Source: Candidatus Pacearchaeota archaeon (GTDB lineage Archaea; Nanoarchaeota; Nanoarchaeia; Pacearchaeales; GW2011-AR1). From it: a DNA stretch of 7,269 bases. The stretch covers positions 1 to 7,269 of the forward strand of contig JALOBN010000090.1 of NCBI GenBank assembly GCA_023228245.1, written 5' to 3'. Positions within the stretch are counted from its first letter, which is position 1, and every line of letters begins with the position of its first letter. The position numbers and the translations under genes were made by a program. Below, in pieces: positions 1-6,330 of this stretch. The notes beneath the pieces were generated by a model. The model searched no databases. It saw nothing but the letters and a program-made list of their open reading frames with translations, and was not told the origin of the DNA.

Positions 1-773
1 AGGAAGGCGATTCAATTGACTACACCCCGTCCGTCGCAGTAAGCGCGGGTGACGTTGTGGTTCAGGGCAGCTTTGTCGGCATCGCCAAGACCGACATCGC
101 CGCTTCTACGCTCGGGGCGCTTTCCGTTTCCGGCATCTTCGACGTTGACCAAAACGCCGAAATCATCACCGCCGGGAGCGCGGTCTACTGGGACGCCGAC
201 GGCACTTCCGTTGCTGGCACGGCAACCGAAGGCGCGGCAACTGCTACGGCAAGCGGCAATACCTTTATGGGGTTCGCTCAGTCGCTTACCGCCGCCACTG
301 ACGCAAAGGTTCGCGTTGCTCTTCGAAGCGCCGAAACCGTAGCTGGCGTAGTCGCCACGGCCACAAGCATTACCGGAACGGCTTCGACGTTGCCGATTGC
401 TGGCCTTGCTGTGGCATCTGGAAGCGGCGGCGCTGTGAGCCTTGCGGGTGGCGCGGGTACGGCGGCGAACGCCAACGGCGGCGCGGTTACGGTTGTAGGC
501 GGCGCTAAGAACGGAAGCGGAACGGCGGGGGCGGTCAACATCGGAACATCAAATAGTTCCGGCGTTACTCTCGGCGCTACGGCAATTCCTACGACCATTC
601 CCGGCGTTGCTACGTTTGCCCTTGCGCCCGTCTTTACAGCAGTTGTTGCGCCCGGTGCGGTGTCTCCCGTGCCGACGAACGCGCCTACGCTCGTTGATGG
701 AACCGCTCCGAAATGGGTAAGCGTCAAGATCGGCGCTACATCCTACGTCGTTCCGGCATACGAGCTTCCGTAG
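1..773 (+). CDS. DUF2190-type capsid decoration protein with glycine-rich repeat extension (5' partial)
   Basis: The reading frame is open from base 3, so the true start lies upstream; 256 residues are visible. The first ~107 match the pattern of DUF2190 proteins, phage capsid decoration proteins once misannotated as RecA/RadA: an EGDSIDYTPS segment, SAGDVVVQGSFVGIAKTDIA, a GALSVSGIFDV strand pair, then AGSAVYWDADG and a closing VRVAL strand. Proteins of this family bind the outside of the capsid and stabilise it. Residues ~142-181 then form a low-complexity GGAV-type repeat. The last ~35 residues (APKWVSVKIGATSYVVPAY) look like a small strand-rich end domain. It ends in TAG and precedes the connector genes, as expected for a decoration gene next to the major capsid gene, which would lie upstream. 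A GTG at 57 is internal, because the family pattern continues upstream of it. The family call is from remembered pattern, not a search. Confidence 0.8.
   Translation, partial: EGDSIDYTPSVAVSAGDVVVQGSFVGIAKTDIAASTLGALSVSGIFDVDQNAEIITAGSAVYWDADGTSVAGTATEGAATATASGNTFMGFAQSLTAATDAKVRVALRSAETVAGVVATATSITGTASTLPIAGLAVASGSGGAVSLAGGAGTAANANGGAVTVVGGAKNGSGTAGAVNIGTSNSSGVTLGATAIPTTIPGVATFALAPVFTAVVAPGAVSPVPTNAPTLVDGTAPKWVSVKIGATSYVVPAYELP
426..545 (+). repeat. 17-residue glycine-rich repeat inside the decoration protein
   Basis: The encoded protein has two full units of 17 residues, starting GGAVSLAGGAG (426-476) and GGAVTVVGGAK (477-527). A third, shortened unit starts GAVNIGTSNSSG at 528. Each opens with a GGAV strand, a second short hydrophobic strand and a GGA turn, then a small polar stretch. 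Such strand-turn periodicity is common in phage fibre-like beta-helical or collagen-like segments. A beta-rich rod protruding from the capsid is an inference. The nucleotide copies have diverged, so the repeat is old rather than a recent duplication. Confidence 0.7.
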
Positions 774-777
774 TCGC

Positions 778-885
778 ATGGGCCGCGCCTTCATTCGCGG
801 CCCGAAAACCGAGGATGATTCCACCCCGCCCGCCGCTATCCTCGCGGCACCCTTTCGAGGGCGGGGACTTACTCAAAAGCCATGA
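778..885 (+). CDS. Possible small protein of 35 aa, overlapping the next start by ATGA
   Basis: An ATG at 778 opens 35 codons ending in TGA at 883-885. The product starts MGRAFIRGPKTEDD and ends RGRGLTQKP; it is basic and proline-rich, with no recognisable domain or membrane segment. In favour: it fills the only gap of any size in this part of the operon, and its stop overlaps the ATG of the next gene as ATGA, a junction also used twice downstream (5947 and 6327). Against: there is no Shine-Dalgarno before 778, it is short, its coding region largely coincides with two GC-rich inverted repeats, and its codon use is not distinctive. It may be a coupling leader peptide, a real small protein, or chance. 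Confidence 0.3.
   Translation: MGRAFIRGPKTEDDSTPPAAILAAPFRGRGLTQKP
780..803 (+). other. Inverted repeat / RNA hairpin, 8-bp GC stem
   Basis: GGGCCGCG at 780-787 pairs perfectly with CGCGGCCC at 796-803 around an 8-base loop. It starts seven bases after the decoration gene's stop. No T-run follows (GAAAACCG), so it is not a standard intrinsic terminator. A role in mRNA 3'-end protection, processing or partial attenuation after a highly expressed head gene is possible but inferred. Confidence 0.5.
824..866 (+). other. Inverted repeat with nested inner hairpin, 8-bp GC stem
   Basis: CCCCGCCC at 824-831 pairs perfectly with GGGCGGGG at 859-866. The 27-base loop holds a second stem, GCCGC (832-836) with GCGGC (844-848). 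A competing small hairpin, CCCT (850-853) with AGGG (858-861) around TTCG, would use part of the outer 3' arm, so two alternative folds exist. The outer 3' arm is purine-rich and ends 15 bases before the ATG at 882, rather far for a Shine-Dalgarno. No T-run follows, so termination is unlikely. The fold may influence translation of the next gene. Confidence 0.5.
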
Positions 886-1217
886 CGCAATCCGAAGACA
901 TATTTGACGCTCAGTGGGACGGCATAGAAGAATGCCGTTGCCGCGTTCGGTTCGGAAACGATGTAATCGAAAAGGCCGTCATGACTCCGGAAAAGAAAGT
1001 GCCTGAATACACAGAGCAGGGCGTTAAGGAGGGGATTACATTCAGCGTCAAATTCAGACTTGCCGACATGCCGAAAGACGCGCTTGGAAAGATTGACCGG
1101 AATCTTAACGGCAAGCTTTGCGAGGTCGAACGCGGCGGGGCGTTCGGCAAGGTGCGAATCACGGGTAATGCCGAGAGGGGCGGGATACTGATTCTAGACA
1201 TGGGGGGCGAAAACTAA
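882..1217 (+). CDS. Putative head-tail joining (stopper-position) protein, 111 aa
   Basis: This small acidic protein sits directly after the decoration gene, where lambda carries gpFII and other siphoviruses carry the stopper that closes the filled head and docks the tail. Its length is close to the ~117 aa of gpFII. The C-terminal third alternates strands and glycine turns (KLCEVERGGAFGKVRITG, then ILILDM), compatible with the small beta-barrel of that fold, but no sequence motif proves it. The ATG at 882 is the first usable start after an in-frame TGA at 816-818. There is no good Shine-Dalgarno, which fits either weak initiation or coupling from the small ORF that ends at 885. Its stop overlaps the next start as TAATG. 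Function is assigned by position and size. Confidence 0.5.
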   Translation: MTQSEDIFDAQWDGIEECRCRVRFGNDVIEKAVMTPEKKVPEYTEQGVKEGITFSVKFRLADMPKDALGKIDRNLNGKLCEVERGGAFGKVRITGNAERGGILILDMGGEN

Positions 1218-1981
1218 TGATAGACATTGTTTTCGACAGTCAGAAAGATCAGGTTGACTATTTTAACCGCGCAATCGAAAGCGCAATGTCAGACCTGCAC
1301 AAGACGCCGGAACAGGCCGTTAAATGGGCGGCTGTGAATTTGTGCAAGTCGCTTTCGGCGTCGTGTAAGGTATCCGCAAAACTTCGCCCGATTATCAAGA
1401 ATCCACTCTTTAAGGCCGCGTCAAGATCGAAGACGGATCGGGCCAAGGCGAAACAAGCGCGAAACGACGGACGACGCGCAAGGTTCGGCGTCAATCGCTG
1501 GAAACCGTTTTCAGGAGAACAGTATTTTCAGCCGATTTTCAGGACGGGCGAGTATGGAAAGTATCGGTTTTTTGAGAAAAACGGGATGTGGTTCAAGACG
1601 CCATCCGGCACGACTGGAAAATACCCGTGGGAGAAAGTGGAGGGCATTCCCGGCGATGCAGAAAACAATTTAGTACCGTCCATCATGACATCGAAAAAGC
1701 GCAAGATAGGCCGCTCGGGCATGGCCAAGAAGGTTTGGCAGTGGGCGCAGGCGAACATCATAAACGGCGGCGTTGCGACGGTTCTGGGGGTCCCGAACAT
1801 CGCCAGTATTTTGATTATTCGCCGCTTCGACATCACGAGCATTGTAATCACAAACAATCTCCGTTATGCCGACGCCGCATTCGTGGGCGGGCGCAAGGAC
1901 GCAGACACGGCACTATATCGGGCCGCTGACAGTATGCAATACAAGATCGACCAAGCACTAATCAAGGCCACGGCTTACTAA
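1217..1981 (+). CDS. Putative tail completion / minor tail protein (gpZ or HK97 gp10-like position), 254 aa
   Basis: It lies between the stopper-like gene and the tail terminator-like gene, the place of lambda gpZ and HK97 gp10-type proteins that finish the head-tail interface. The N-terminal ~55 residues are helical and include a KWAAVNLCKSLSASCKVSAK stretch. The C-terminus (VITNNLRYADAAF, then ALYRAADSMQYKIDQALIKA) resembles the ending of gp10-like proteins, where an N.L.YA segment precedes a last amphipathic helix. Between them lies a basic, aromatic-rich region (residues ~65-150, with FRTGEYGKYRFFEKNGMWF) with no counterpart I know; the protein is longer than gpZ (192 aa). The start overlaps the upstream stop (TAATG) and has a GGGGGG Shine-Dalgarno-like run at 1202-1207. 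The stop again overlaps the next start as TAATG. Function is inferred from order and the C-terminal pattern. Confidence 0.5.
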   Translation: MIDIVFDSQKDQVDYFNRAIESAMSDLHKTPEQAVKWAAVNLCKSLSASCKVSAKLRPIIKNPLFKAASRSKTDRAKAKQARNDGRRARFGVNRWKPFSGEQYFQPIFRTGEYGKYRFFEKNGMWFKTPSGTTGKYPWEKVEGIPGDAENNLVPSIMTSKKRKIGRSGMAKKVWQWAQANIINGGVATVLGVPNIASILIIRRFDITSIVITNNLRYADAAFVGGRKDADTALYRAADSMQYKIDQALIKATAY

Positions 1982-2475
1982 TGAAAGCACCAATACCCAG
2001 CACAATTGAGGCGGCACTTGCGGACGTAATACGGACGCAGGAAATCGGCGCTGGTACTCTCGTCCGGTGCTGGCACGTCTTACGCAATGACAATAAATGG
2101 AATCCTGAAAATGACCGATTCTTTCCATGCGTGGCAATAAGCGCAACGGGACAACGCCCCGGCAATCAACCCGCCACATTCTCAAGCAACGTCGCAATCA
2201 TCATCGCAACGCTTACCGAAGACGACGGCGACCACGCGCAAACGACGGCGATAGAGTTTGCGGTACAGGCCGCGATTGACGCGCTGTACATGCAGTCCCG
2301 ACGCAGGACAGGCGAATTATTGACCGCGTTTCGTGCGTCGTTCAACGAGCAATGCGCCCCTTGCGTTTTCGGCGGCATCGAAATCGGAGAGCCTACGCCG
2401 CCGTCCGATAGCGAGGGCGTCAGTTCAACCGGAATCAACATCACAATCCACTATTCAAGAAGCGATTTATCATAA
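1981..2475 (+). CDS. Putative tail terminator protein (gpU-like position), 164 aa
   Basis: Tail terminators form the ring that caps the finished tail tube and joins it to the head connector. This gene immediately precedes the probable major tail protein, as gpU precedes gpV. The pattern fits the fold: an N-terminal helix (IEAALADVIRTQ), a strand with the phrase RFFPCVAISA, a long strand NVAIIIATLTED, a helix (TTAIEFAVQAAIDALYM), then a final strand GINITIHYSR. It is slightly longer than gpU (131 aa). The start overlaps the previous stop (TAATG) and has only a weak upstream purine stretch, so translation is probably coupled. The neighbours and secondary-structure pattern support the call, but sequence identity to known terminators is not apparent. 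Confidence 0.55.
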   Translation: MKAPIPSTIEAALADVIRTQEIGAGTLVRCWHVLRNDNKWNPENDRFFPCVAISATGQRPGNQPATFSSNVAIIIATLTEDDGDHAQTTAIEFAVQAAIDALYMQSRRRTGELLTAFRASFNEQCAPCVFGGIEIGEPTPPSDSEGVSSTGINITIHYSRSDLS

Positions 2476-2480
2476 CAACA

Positions 2481-2486
2481 AGGAGG
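2481..2486 (+). promoter_or_regulatory. Strong Shine-Dalgarno for the major tail protein gene
   Basis: AGGAGG lies four bases before the ATG at 2491, the closest match to the 16S rRNA anti-Shine-Dalgarno in this window. Most neighbouring genes have weak sites or stop/start overlaps instead. This fits the high copy number needed for the tube protein and fixes the start at 2491. Confidence 0.75.
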
Positions 2487-2490
2487 CATT

Positions 2491-3198
2491 ATGGCAGGAG
2501 CAATTACGTTTTTCAACCCGTCCGATTTAAGCGGACTACTTGACACATCGTGGGAAGTACAGGGCGACAGTCACACGCCGTCAAGCGACCGCGCTTCAAG
2601 CCTGAAATCGACTGGCGACGAGGCGGTATCAAAGCTCTATAACGCCAAGATTGCCTATTCGGTTGACGCCGAATGCCACGCGGAAACGGGCGACCTTGTT
2701 CTGCCCGCTCCCGGCACGGTGTCTGCTACTGGATTTCACCTTGACGGCTTCACGCTTGCCCCACAGCCGACGGGATGGCCGAAAATCACGCTCAACATCC
2801 ATAAGCACAACGCCGGAAGATCCCACGTTGCCGCCTCTTGCCGGATTTACACGCCGACGCTTACCATTGCGGCGGGATACGGGATCAACCGGGCCGGGCT
2901 TGGGTTTGCGCTTGGTGTCGGTGATACGGCGATTGGAATCCAGTCTGTTTCGTATTCCGTTGAAGTGACACACGAGGATGTTCCCGGCGATGAGGGCGAT
3001 TGGCTGGCGGGTGAAAACCGCGACGGCGTTGAAAAGTTCTCGCTGACGACTACGGGCAAAGGGGCGACCATCACAGCGCCAACGGACGCGACTCATGCAT
3101 GGGACAAGCTCTCACAACCCGCCCCACGGTCGAACACCTCCGCCGATTCCGAAACGTTTGAATACGAGCATCACATTGAATTCACCGCCCCGGCATAA
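2491..3198 (+). CDS. Putative major tail (tube) protein, 235 aa
   Basis: Major tail proteins stack as rings to form the tail tube through which DNA passes. The assignment rests on three points. It lies between the terminator-like gene and the tape measure gene. Its size matches lambda gpV (246 aa). It has by far the best ribosome-binding site in the operon. The protein is strand-rich throughout, with few long helices: AKIAYSVDAECHAETG near residue 52, FHLDGFTLAPQPTGWPKITL in the middle, and SVSYSVEVTHEDVPGDEGDW near residue 152, ending EYEHHIEFTAPA. This suits the beta-sandwich tube fold. I see no C-terminal Ig-like add-on. It does not obviously match the textbook families, so it may be a diverged tube protein group. 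The stop is TAA, six bases before the next ATG. Confidence 0.6.
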   Translation: MAGAITFFNPSDLSGLLDTSWEVQGDSHTPSSDRASSLKSTGDEAVSKLYNAKIAYSVDAECHAETGDLVLPAPGTVSATGFHLDGFTLAPQPTGWPKITLNIHKHNAGRSHVAASCRIYTPTLTIAAGYGINRAGLGFALGVGDTAIGIQSVSYSVEVTHEDVPGDEGDWLAGENRDGVEKFSLTTTGKGATITAPTDATHAWDKLSQPAPRSNTSADSETFEYEHHIEFTAPA

Positions 3199-3204
3199 AC
3201 TCCC

Positions 3205-4053
3205 ATGCTTAACCGCTACGCACAAATGGCGGTGCGGGAGTTGCGCGGACTCGGCGTTGACGACCTCACCGCAGATGAAATCATTACCCTGCACGTTCTC
3301 GGCGAAAACCAAGAACGTGCGGGGAAACGTGCTGATTATGTCGTGCGGACAATCGCGGTGACGGTTGGCAATACGGTGCTCTATCCGCCGACATGCGCGG
3401 CTATGGATTGGTTTGATACCGCCCGCGTATGGTTCAAAAACGCGCCGTCAAATCTGTGGTGGGCTTATCCGTTTTCGCTGGCGCATGGCCGCGATGATAG
3501 GCGGCTTGAAAACCTGACGACGGCGCATGAGGCGAGTTGGGCAATCGAGGCATGGATACGATCCTTGACTTGCACGGCGGAAGAGATCGACGAAGCGGTT
3601 GGACTTGTGGCGGACATGGCACAGGACACCGAACGGGCGAGCGCAAGGGCGAACTTCCTAGCCGCCGTTGCATGGATCGACGGGCGCGACAAGGCGCTAT
3701 CCAAAACGCTCACAGATTGCGCTAGGACGGCTTTCGACGCCAATCCGATAAAAGGTAAGGCCGACGACGCGGAACGCAACACGGAAGAGCAGGAGCGCGA
3801 GTTTAACCGCTGGCGCGTCCGGTGTGCGGAACTTGCGGCATTGGCTGGTGGTTCGGTGCGTGAATGGTACGGCGAAGACACGCGCATAGTAACCCATGCA
3901 TGGACTACGGCAGTTGACGCCATGGGTGCACGGGCGGGCGTTCGGTCATGCGACAAGACAAGCCGCGAAATGGTAGAGGCAATCAAGGCATTCAGGCGAG
4001 CAGTTGCCGACATGGTGGAATCACGGAAGGAAAGGACGGCGACAAATGGCTAG
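3205..4053 (+). CDS. Unknown protein in the tail assembly chaperone position, 282 aa
   Basis: The gene sits between the tube and tape measure genes, where lambda has G/GT, chaperones made by a -1 frameshift that hold the tape measure protein during assembly. Here it is one unbroken frame, and I see no in-frame slippery heptamer. The N-terminal part has a VDDLTADEIITLHVLGE segment (residues 18-34), then VLYPPTCAAMDWF and a tryptophan-rich patch with W69, W76, W85 and W86. The second half is mostly charged, predicted-helical sequence, including AERNTEEQEREFNRW, and ends in a basic helix. No membrane segment or catalytic motif is visible. The ATG at 3205 has no Shine-Dalgarno and follows the tube stop by six bases, so coupling is likely. 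Its last eight bases overlap the tape measure start. Chaperone function is a positional inference; a structural tail protein is also possible. Confidence 0.45.
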   Translation: MLNRYAQMAVRELRGLGVDDLTADEIITLHVLGENQERAGKRADYVVRTIAVTVGNTVLYPPTCAAMDWFDTARVWFKNAPSNLWWAYPFSLAHGRDDRRLENLTTAHEASWAIEAWIRSLTCTAEEIDEAVGLVADMAQDTERASARANFLAAVAWIDGRDKALSKTLTDCARTAFDANPIKGKADDAERNTEEQEREFNRWRVRCAELAALAGGSVREWYGEDTRIVTHAWTTAVDAMGARAGVRSCDKTSREMVEAIKAFRRAVADMVESRKERTATNG

Positions 4054-5659
4054 CAGGACGATGGAGTTTATCATTTCCGCGAAAGACCGGGCGAGCGCCG
4101 TTCTGTCCAAGTTTTCCGGCAACGTGAAGAAGGTGCAGCAAAACAGCGGCGGCGGCAAGATGCAGATGTTTGACGCCGATGTTTTGCAAGATCAAGTAAA
4201 CCAACTCGGCAAGGTAGGGCCAGCGGCGGAAGGTTCGAGCCGGGGTATATCCAAGTTCGCGCAGGTGGCGAAATCCCTGCTTACCGGAAACGTCACAGAG
4301 GCAAGCAGAAACCTCGTTGAAATGGGCGGCTCATTCGCGAAGGTTGCGGCATATGGTGCGCTCTTTTCTGTGGCAATCGCATCGGCGGCAAGCTCGATTC
4401 GGAAGATCATCGAACAGCGATTCCAGAAGCATCTATTTGACATCCGCGTTGAAATGGACGGATTGGCGGCGGCTGGAGATAGGCAGGTTAAATCATTCGA
4501 CCGAATCAGCGCCGGAATCAAGCGCACGGCTGCGGCGTATGCCACATTTCGCAAGGCGCAAGAAGACATCCGCACGGCACAGAACGAGGGAGCCGTTGCG
4601 AAGATCAACACAGGCCGCGAAAGAATGCTTGCCGGAACGGAAGACCCGATAGCGCAAGCGCGAATCAACGCGGCGGCGGATGATATGCTGGCCGCTCAAA
4701 AGATCAAGAACGAGCGCGACATTCTCGACGAACAGAAGCGGAGGCATGACGACGAAAAGCGGAACATCGAAGCAGAGCTTAAGGCGTCGGCGGATGCGGC
4801 GGACGCCCGGTATCGGCTTATCGAAAAGTACAACAAGCAGATTGCAGACAGGCAGGCGGAACTCGACCGGACGAACATCATAAAGGACGGAAGCGGGAGG
4901 GAGCTTAGATTATCGCCAGCACGTGCTAACGCGATGAAGGCGGAGATTGAAAAGGCCACGGCCGAAAAGGACAAACTTACAGCGGCGAACGCGGCGGCGA
5001 ACGAACAGGACGCAAACAATAAATTCAAGCTTGCGAGCATGAAGAACGACGACGCTGTTTTTGCCGCAAAGGAAGCGTTGATAGCCGACCAAACGGCACT
5101 TGAAACAGAGGCCGCGAAAAAGCGCGTGGCCGAAATCGCGGAACTCGAAAACAAGGCCGCAGAGGAAGCCGCGCAAAAGAAGCTTGAGGCGGAAAAGGCA
5201 GTTGCCGAAGAGGCGTTCAACGAGGCGCAAAAGCTTGCCAATGAAGCGGAGTCGGTTGTCGGCACGGCGGCGCGGGACGCCATGAAAAACGCGGCAAATG
5301 CGTTGCGCGAAGAGGCGGCTAGGGGATTCACGAAAGGCGACGTCGGCGCAAAGGTTGAAGAGAACGAGGCCGCAAGAAAGCGGAGCCGCGAAGAGAAGAG
5401 CATGGCCGACAAAATGGACGGCTATCGAAAGCAACTCGCCATGAAGGGCGGCGACCTTGAAAAGCTCCCGCGCGCAATGAAGGCCGCTATTCAGCTTGAC
5501 GACGAACGAAGGCGAAAAGTTGCCGAAGCGAACGCGCTGGACGCCGCCGCAAAGAAGGCGCAAGAAGCACAGATCAAAATGGCGGACGATACCGCAAAGT
5601 CAAGAATCGCGCTTGACTCCATCAACGCGGCAATGGTAAAACTAGGGGCGGGAGCTTAA
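4046..5659 (+). CDS. Tail tape measure protein, 537 aa
   Basis: Tape measure proteins fill the tail tube and set its length. The N-terminus MEFIISAKDRASAVLSKFSG is the typical start of this family: a strand, then a K/A-D-x-AS helix. A hydrophobic stretch at residues ~100-118 (VAAYGALFSVAIASAASSI) is also typical and may act in membrane passage of DNA. From ~145 to the end it is almost entirely Ala/Lys/Glu/Arg-rich helix, predicted coiled coil. No lysozyme or peptidase domain is visible. At roughly 1.5 angstrom per residue this would specify a tail of about 80 nm, short beside lambda (gpH, 853 aa). I chose ATG 4046 over the in-frame ATG at 4004: it has a GGAAGGAAAGGA purine run (4025-4036) upstream and gives the usual short family N-terminus. 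The upstream gene's stop overlaps it by eight bases. Confidence 0.85.
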   Translation: MASRTMEFIISAKDRASAVLSKFSGNVKKVQQNSGGGKMQMFDADVLQDQVNQLGKVGPAAEGSSRGISKFAQVAKSLLTGNVTEASRNLVEMGGSFAKVAAYGALFSVAIASAASSIRKIIEQRFQKHLFDIRVEMDGLAAAGDRQVKSFDRISAGIKRTAAAYATFRKAQEDIRTAQNEGAVAKINTGRERMLAGTEDPIAQARINAAADDMLAAQKIKNERDILDEQKRRHDDEKRNIEAELKASADAADARYRLIEKYNKQIADRQAELDRTNIIKDGSGRELRLSPARANAMKAEIEKATAEKDKLTAANAAANEQDANNKFKLASMKNDDAVFAAKEALIADQTALETEAAKKRVAEIAELENKAAEEAAQKKLEAEKAVAEEAFNEAQKLANEAESVVGTAARDAMKNAANALREEAARGFTKGDVGAKVEENEAARKRSREEKSMADKMDGYRKQLAMKGGDLEKLPRAMKAAIQLDDERRRKVAEANALDAAAKKAQEAQIKMADDTAKSRIALDSINAAMVKLGAGA

Positions 5660-5662
5660 CCT

Positions 5663-5950
5663 ATGGCATGGCTTGCTGAAAATATCGACTACACTCTTGA
5701 AAGCTCTAAAACGTTTCCGATCCGGGCGACGGTTTGGAACGGCACGGAATCCGTATCTCAGTTTGTTGTAGAGACGGCTACAAGCGAACACGCGGACGGC
5801 ATGACCGAAGCAGGGGCGCTGGCACAGGCGGCGGCGTATCTCGTTTTGCACCCGACCGCCGACGTCAGTGTTGAACGCCAAAATGAAGCAGGTGCTTATC
5901 GAGTTGTGATCAATAGCGAGACGCGCTCAGTTTGGGAGGTGGAAGAATGA
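5663..5950 (+). CDS. Hypothetical protein after the tape measure gene, 95 aa
   Basis: A small acidic protein starting three bases after the tape measure stop, with a GGGGCGGGAG purine run just upstream as a likely ribosome-binding site. It starts with strands (IDYTLESSKTFPIRATVWNG), has a helix rich in alanine (ALAQAAAYLVLHP) and ends with strands VSVERQNEAGAYRVVIN and VWEVEE. No signal peptide, membrane segment or catalytic motif is seen. The site after the tape measure gene usually holds the distal tail protein, but those are much larger (about 200 aa or more), so it is not an obvious Dit. A minor tail component is the likeliest role by context. Its TGA overlaps the next ATG as ATGA. Confidence 0.6.
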   Translation: MAWLAENIDYTLESSKTFPIRATVWNGTESVSQFVVETATSEHADGMTEAGALAQAAAYLVLHPTADVSVERQNEAGAYRVVINSETRSVWEVEE

Positions 5951-6330
5951 TCATGCACAATTGGTTGAAACGAATTCGCGAGGGCGTTGGCTTTATAGGG
6001 TTTTCCGCCCGGTCTTGGGGCCGCGTGTGCAACGTCATGGAGACCATTCAGGGCGTCGGTTGCGTAATCAACAAGACGCAATCCGGCAACGGTTGGAGTA
6101 TTCAGGTTGACGGAGTTCACTCCGACTTACCGCTTCCAGAAGGAATGACGCCGGGCGGCAGCGGCATTCCCGACGAAACCGAAATATGGGGCCGCGTTGC
6201 ATACGACACGACAAACAACAAGTTTGTCCAATACAAGCTGATTTGGAGCGCCGCAACCCGCACGTTTACCGAATCAGCAACGGCAACAGACATCATCGCA
6301 CTTGACAGCCACTCATCCCAGCACTTATGA
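5947..6330 (+). CDS. Hypothetical distal tail-region protein, 127 aa
   Basis: The start is ATG 5947, chosen over the upstream TTG at 5932. It has GGAGG at 5935-5939 with a seven-base spacer and forms an ATGA overlap with the previous stop; ATG 5953 is a further alternative. The N-terminus is basic and amphipathic (HNWLKRIREGVGFIGF), followed by a strand-rich region: GVGCVINKTQSGNGWSIQVD, then WGRVAYDTTNNKFVQYKLIW and a Ser/Thr-rich tail. The last part resembles the short strand motifs of phage fibre or adhesin proteins that describe a value and its fit, but I cannot name a family. There is no signal peptide. Context suggests a minor tail or tail-tip component. Its TGA overlaps the next ATG as ATGA. 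Confidence 0.6.
   Translation: MIMHNWLKRIREGVGFIGFSARSWGRVCNVMETIQGVGCVINKTQSGNGWSIQVDGVHSDLPLPEGMTPGGSGIPDETEIWGRVAYDTTNNKFVQYKLIWSAATRTFTESATATDIIALDSHSSQHL

Noticed and set aside
57..59. GTG at 57 as the start of the decoration gene
   Set aside because: The frame is open to the window edge, and the codons before it encode EGDSIDYTPS, part of the DUF2190 pattern, so it is an internal valine.
278..727. 149-aa antisense ORF opposite the decoration gene
   Set aside because: It is a proline/alanine-rich shadow of the Gly/Ala-rich forward gene, with no initiation signal.
780..866. Intrinsic transcription terminators at the two hairpins
   Set aside because: Neither stem is followed by a T-run on either strand, and the operon continues directly downstream in the same direction.
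3431..3440. CAAAAAC as a -1 frameshift site in the chaperone-slot gene
   Set aside because: The heptamer does not satisfy the X-XXY-YYZ pattern, because its first base is C. No continuing overlapping frame fits a GT-type extension.
4004..4045. Upstream in-frame ATG at 4004 for the tape measure gene
   Set aside because: It would add 14 non-family residues and a 50-base overlap. ATG 4046 has a well-placed purine-rich ribosome-binding site and gives the standard family N-terminus.
4696..5563. Long antisense ORFs opposite the tape measure gene (238 and 217 aa)
   Set aside because: Their compositions (Ala/Ser-rich, and Arg/Leu/Cys-rich) are what reverse readings of an Ala/Lys/Glu-rich coiled coil give. 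They lack ribosome-binding sites and context on that strand.
5932..5946. TTG at 5932 as the start of the 127-aa gene
   Set aside because: It lies on top of the GGAGG Shine-Dalgarno that serves ATG 5947, which also forms the usual ATGA overlap.
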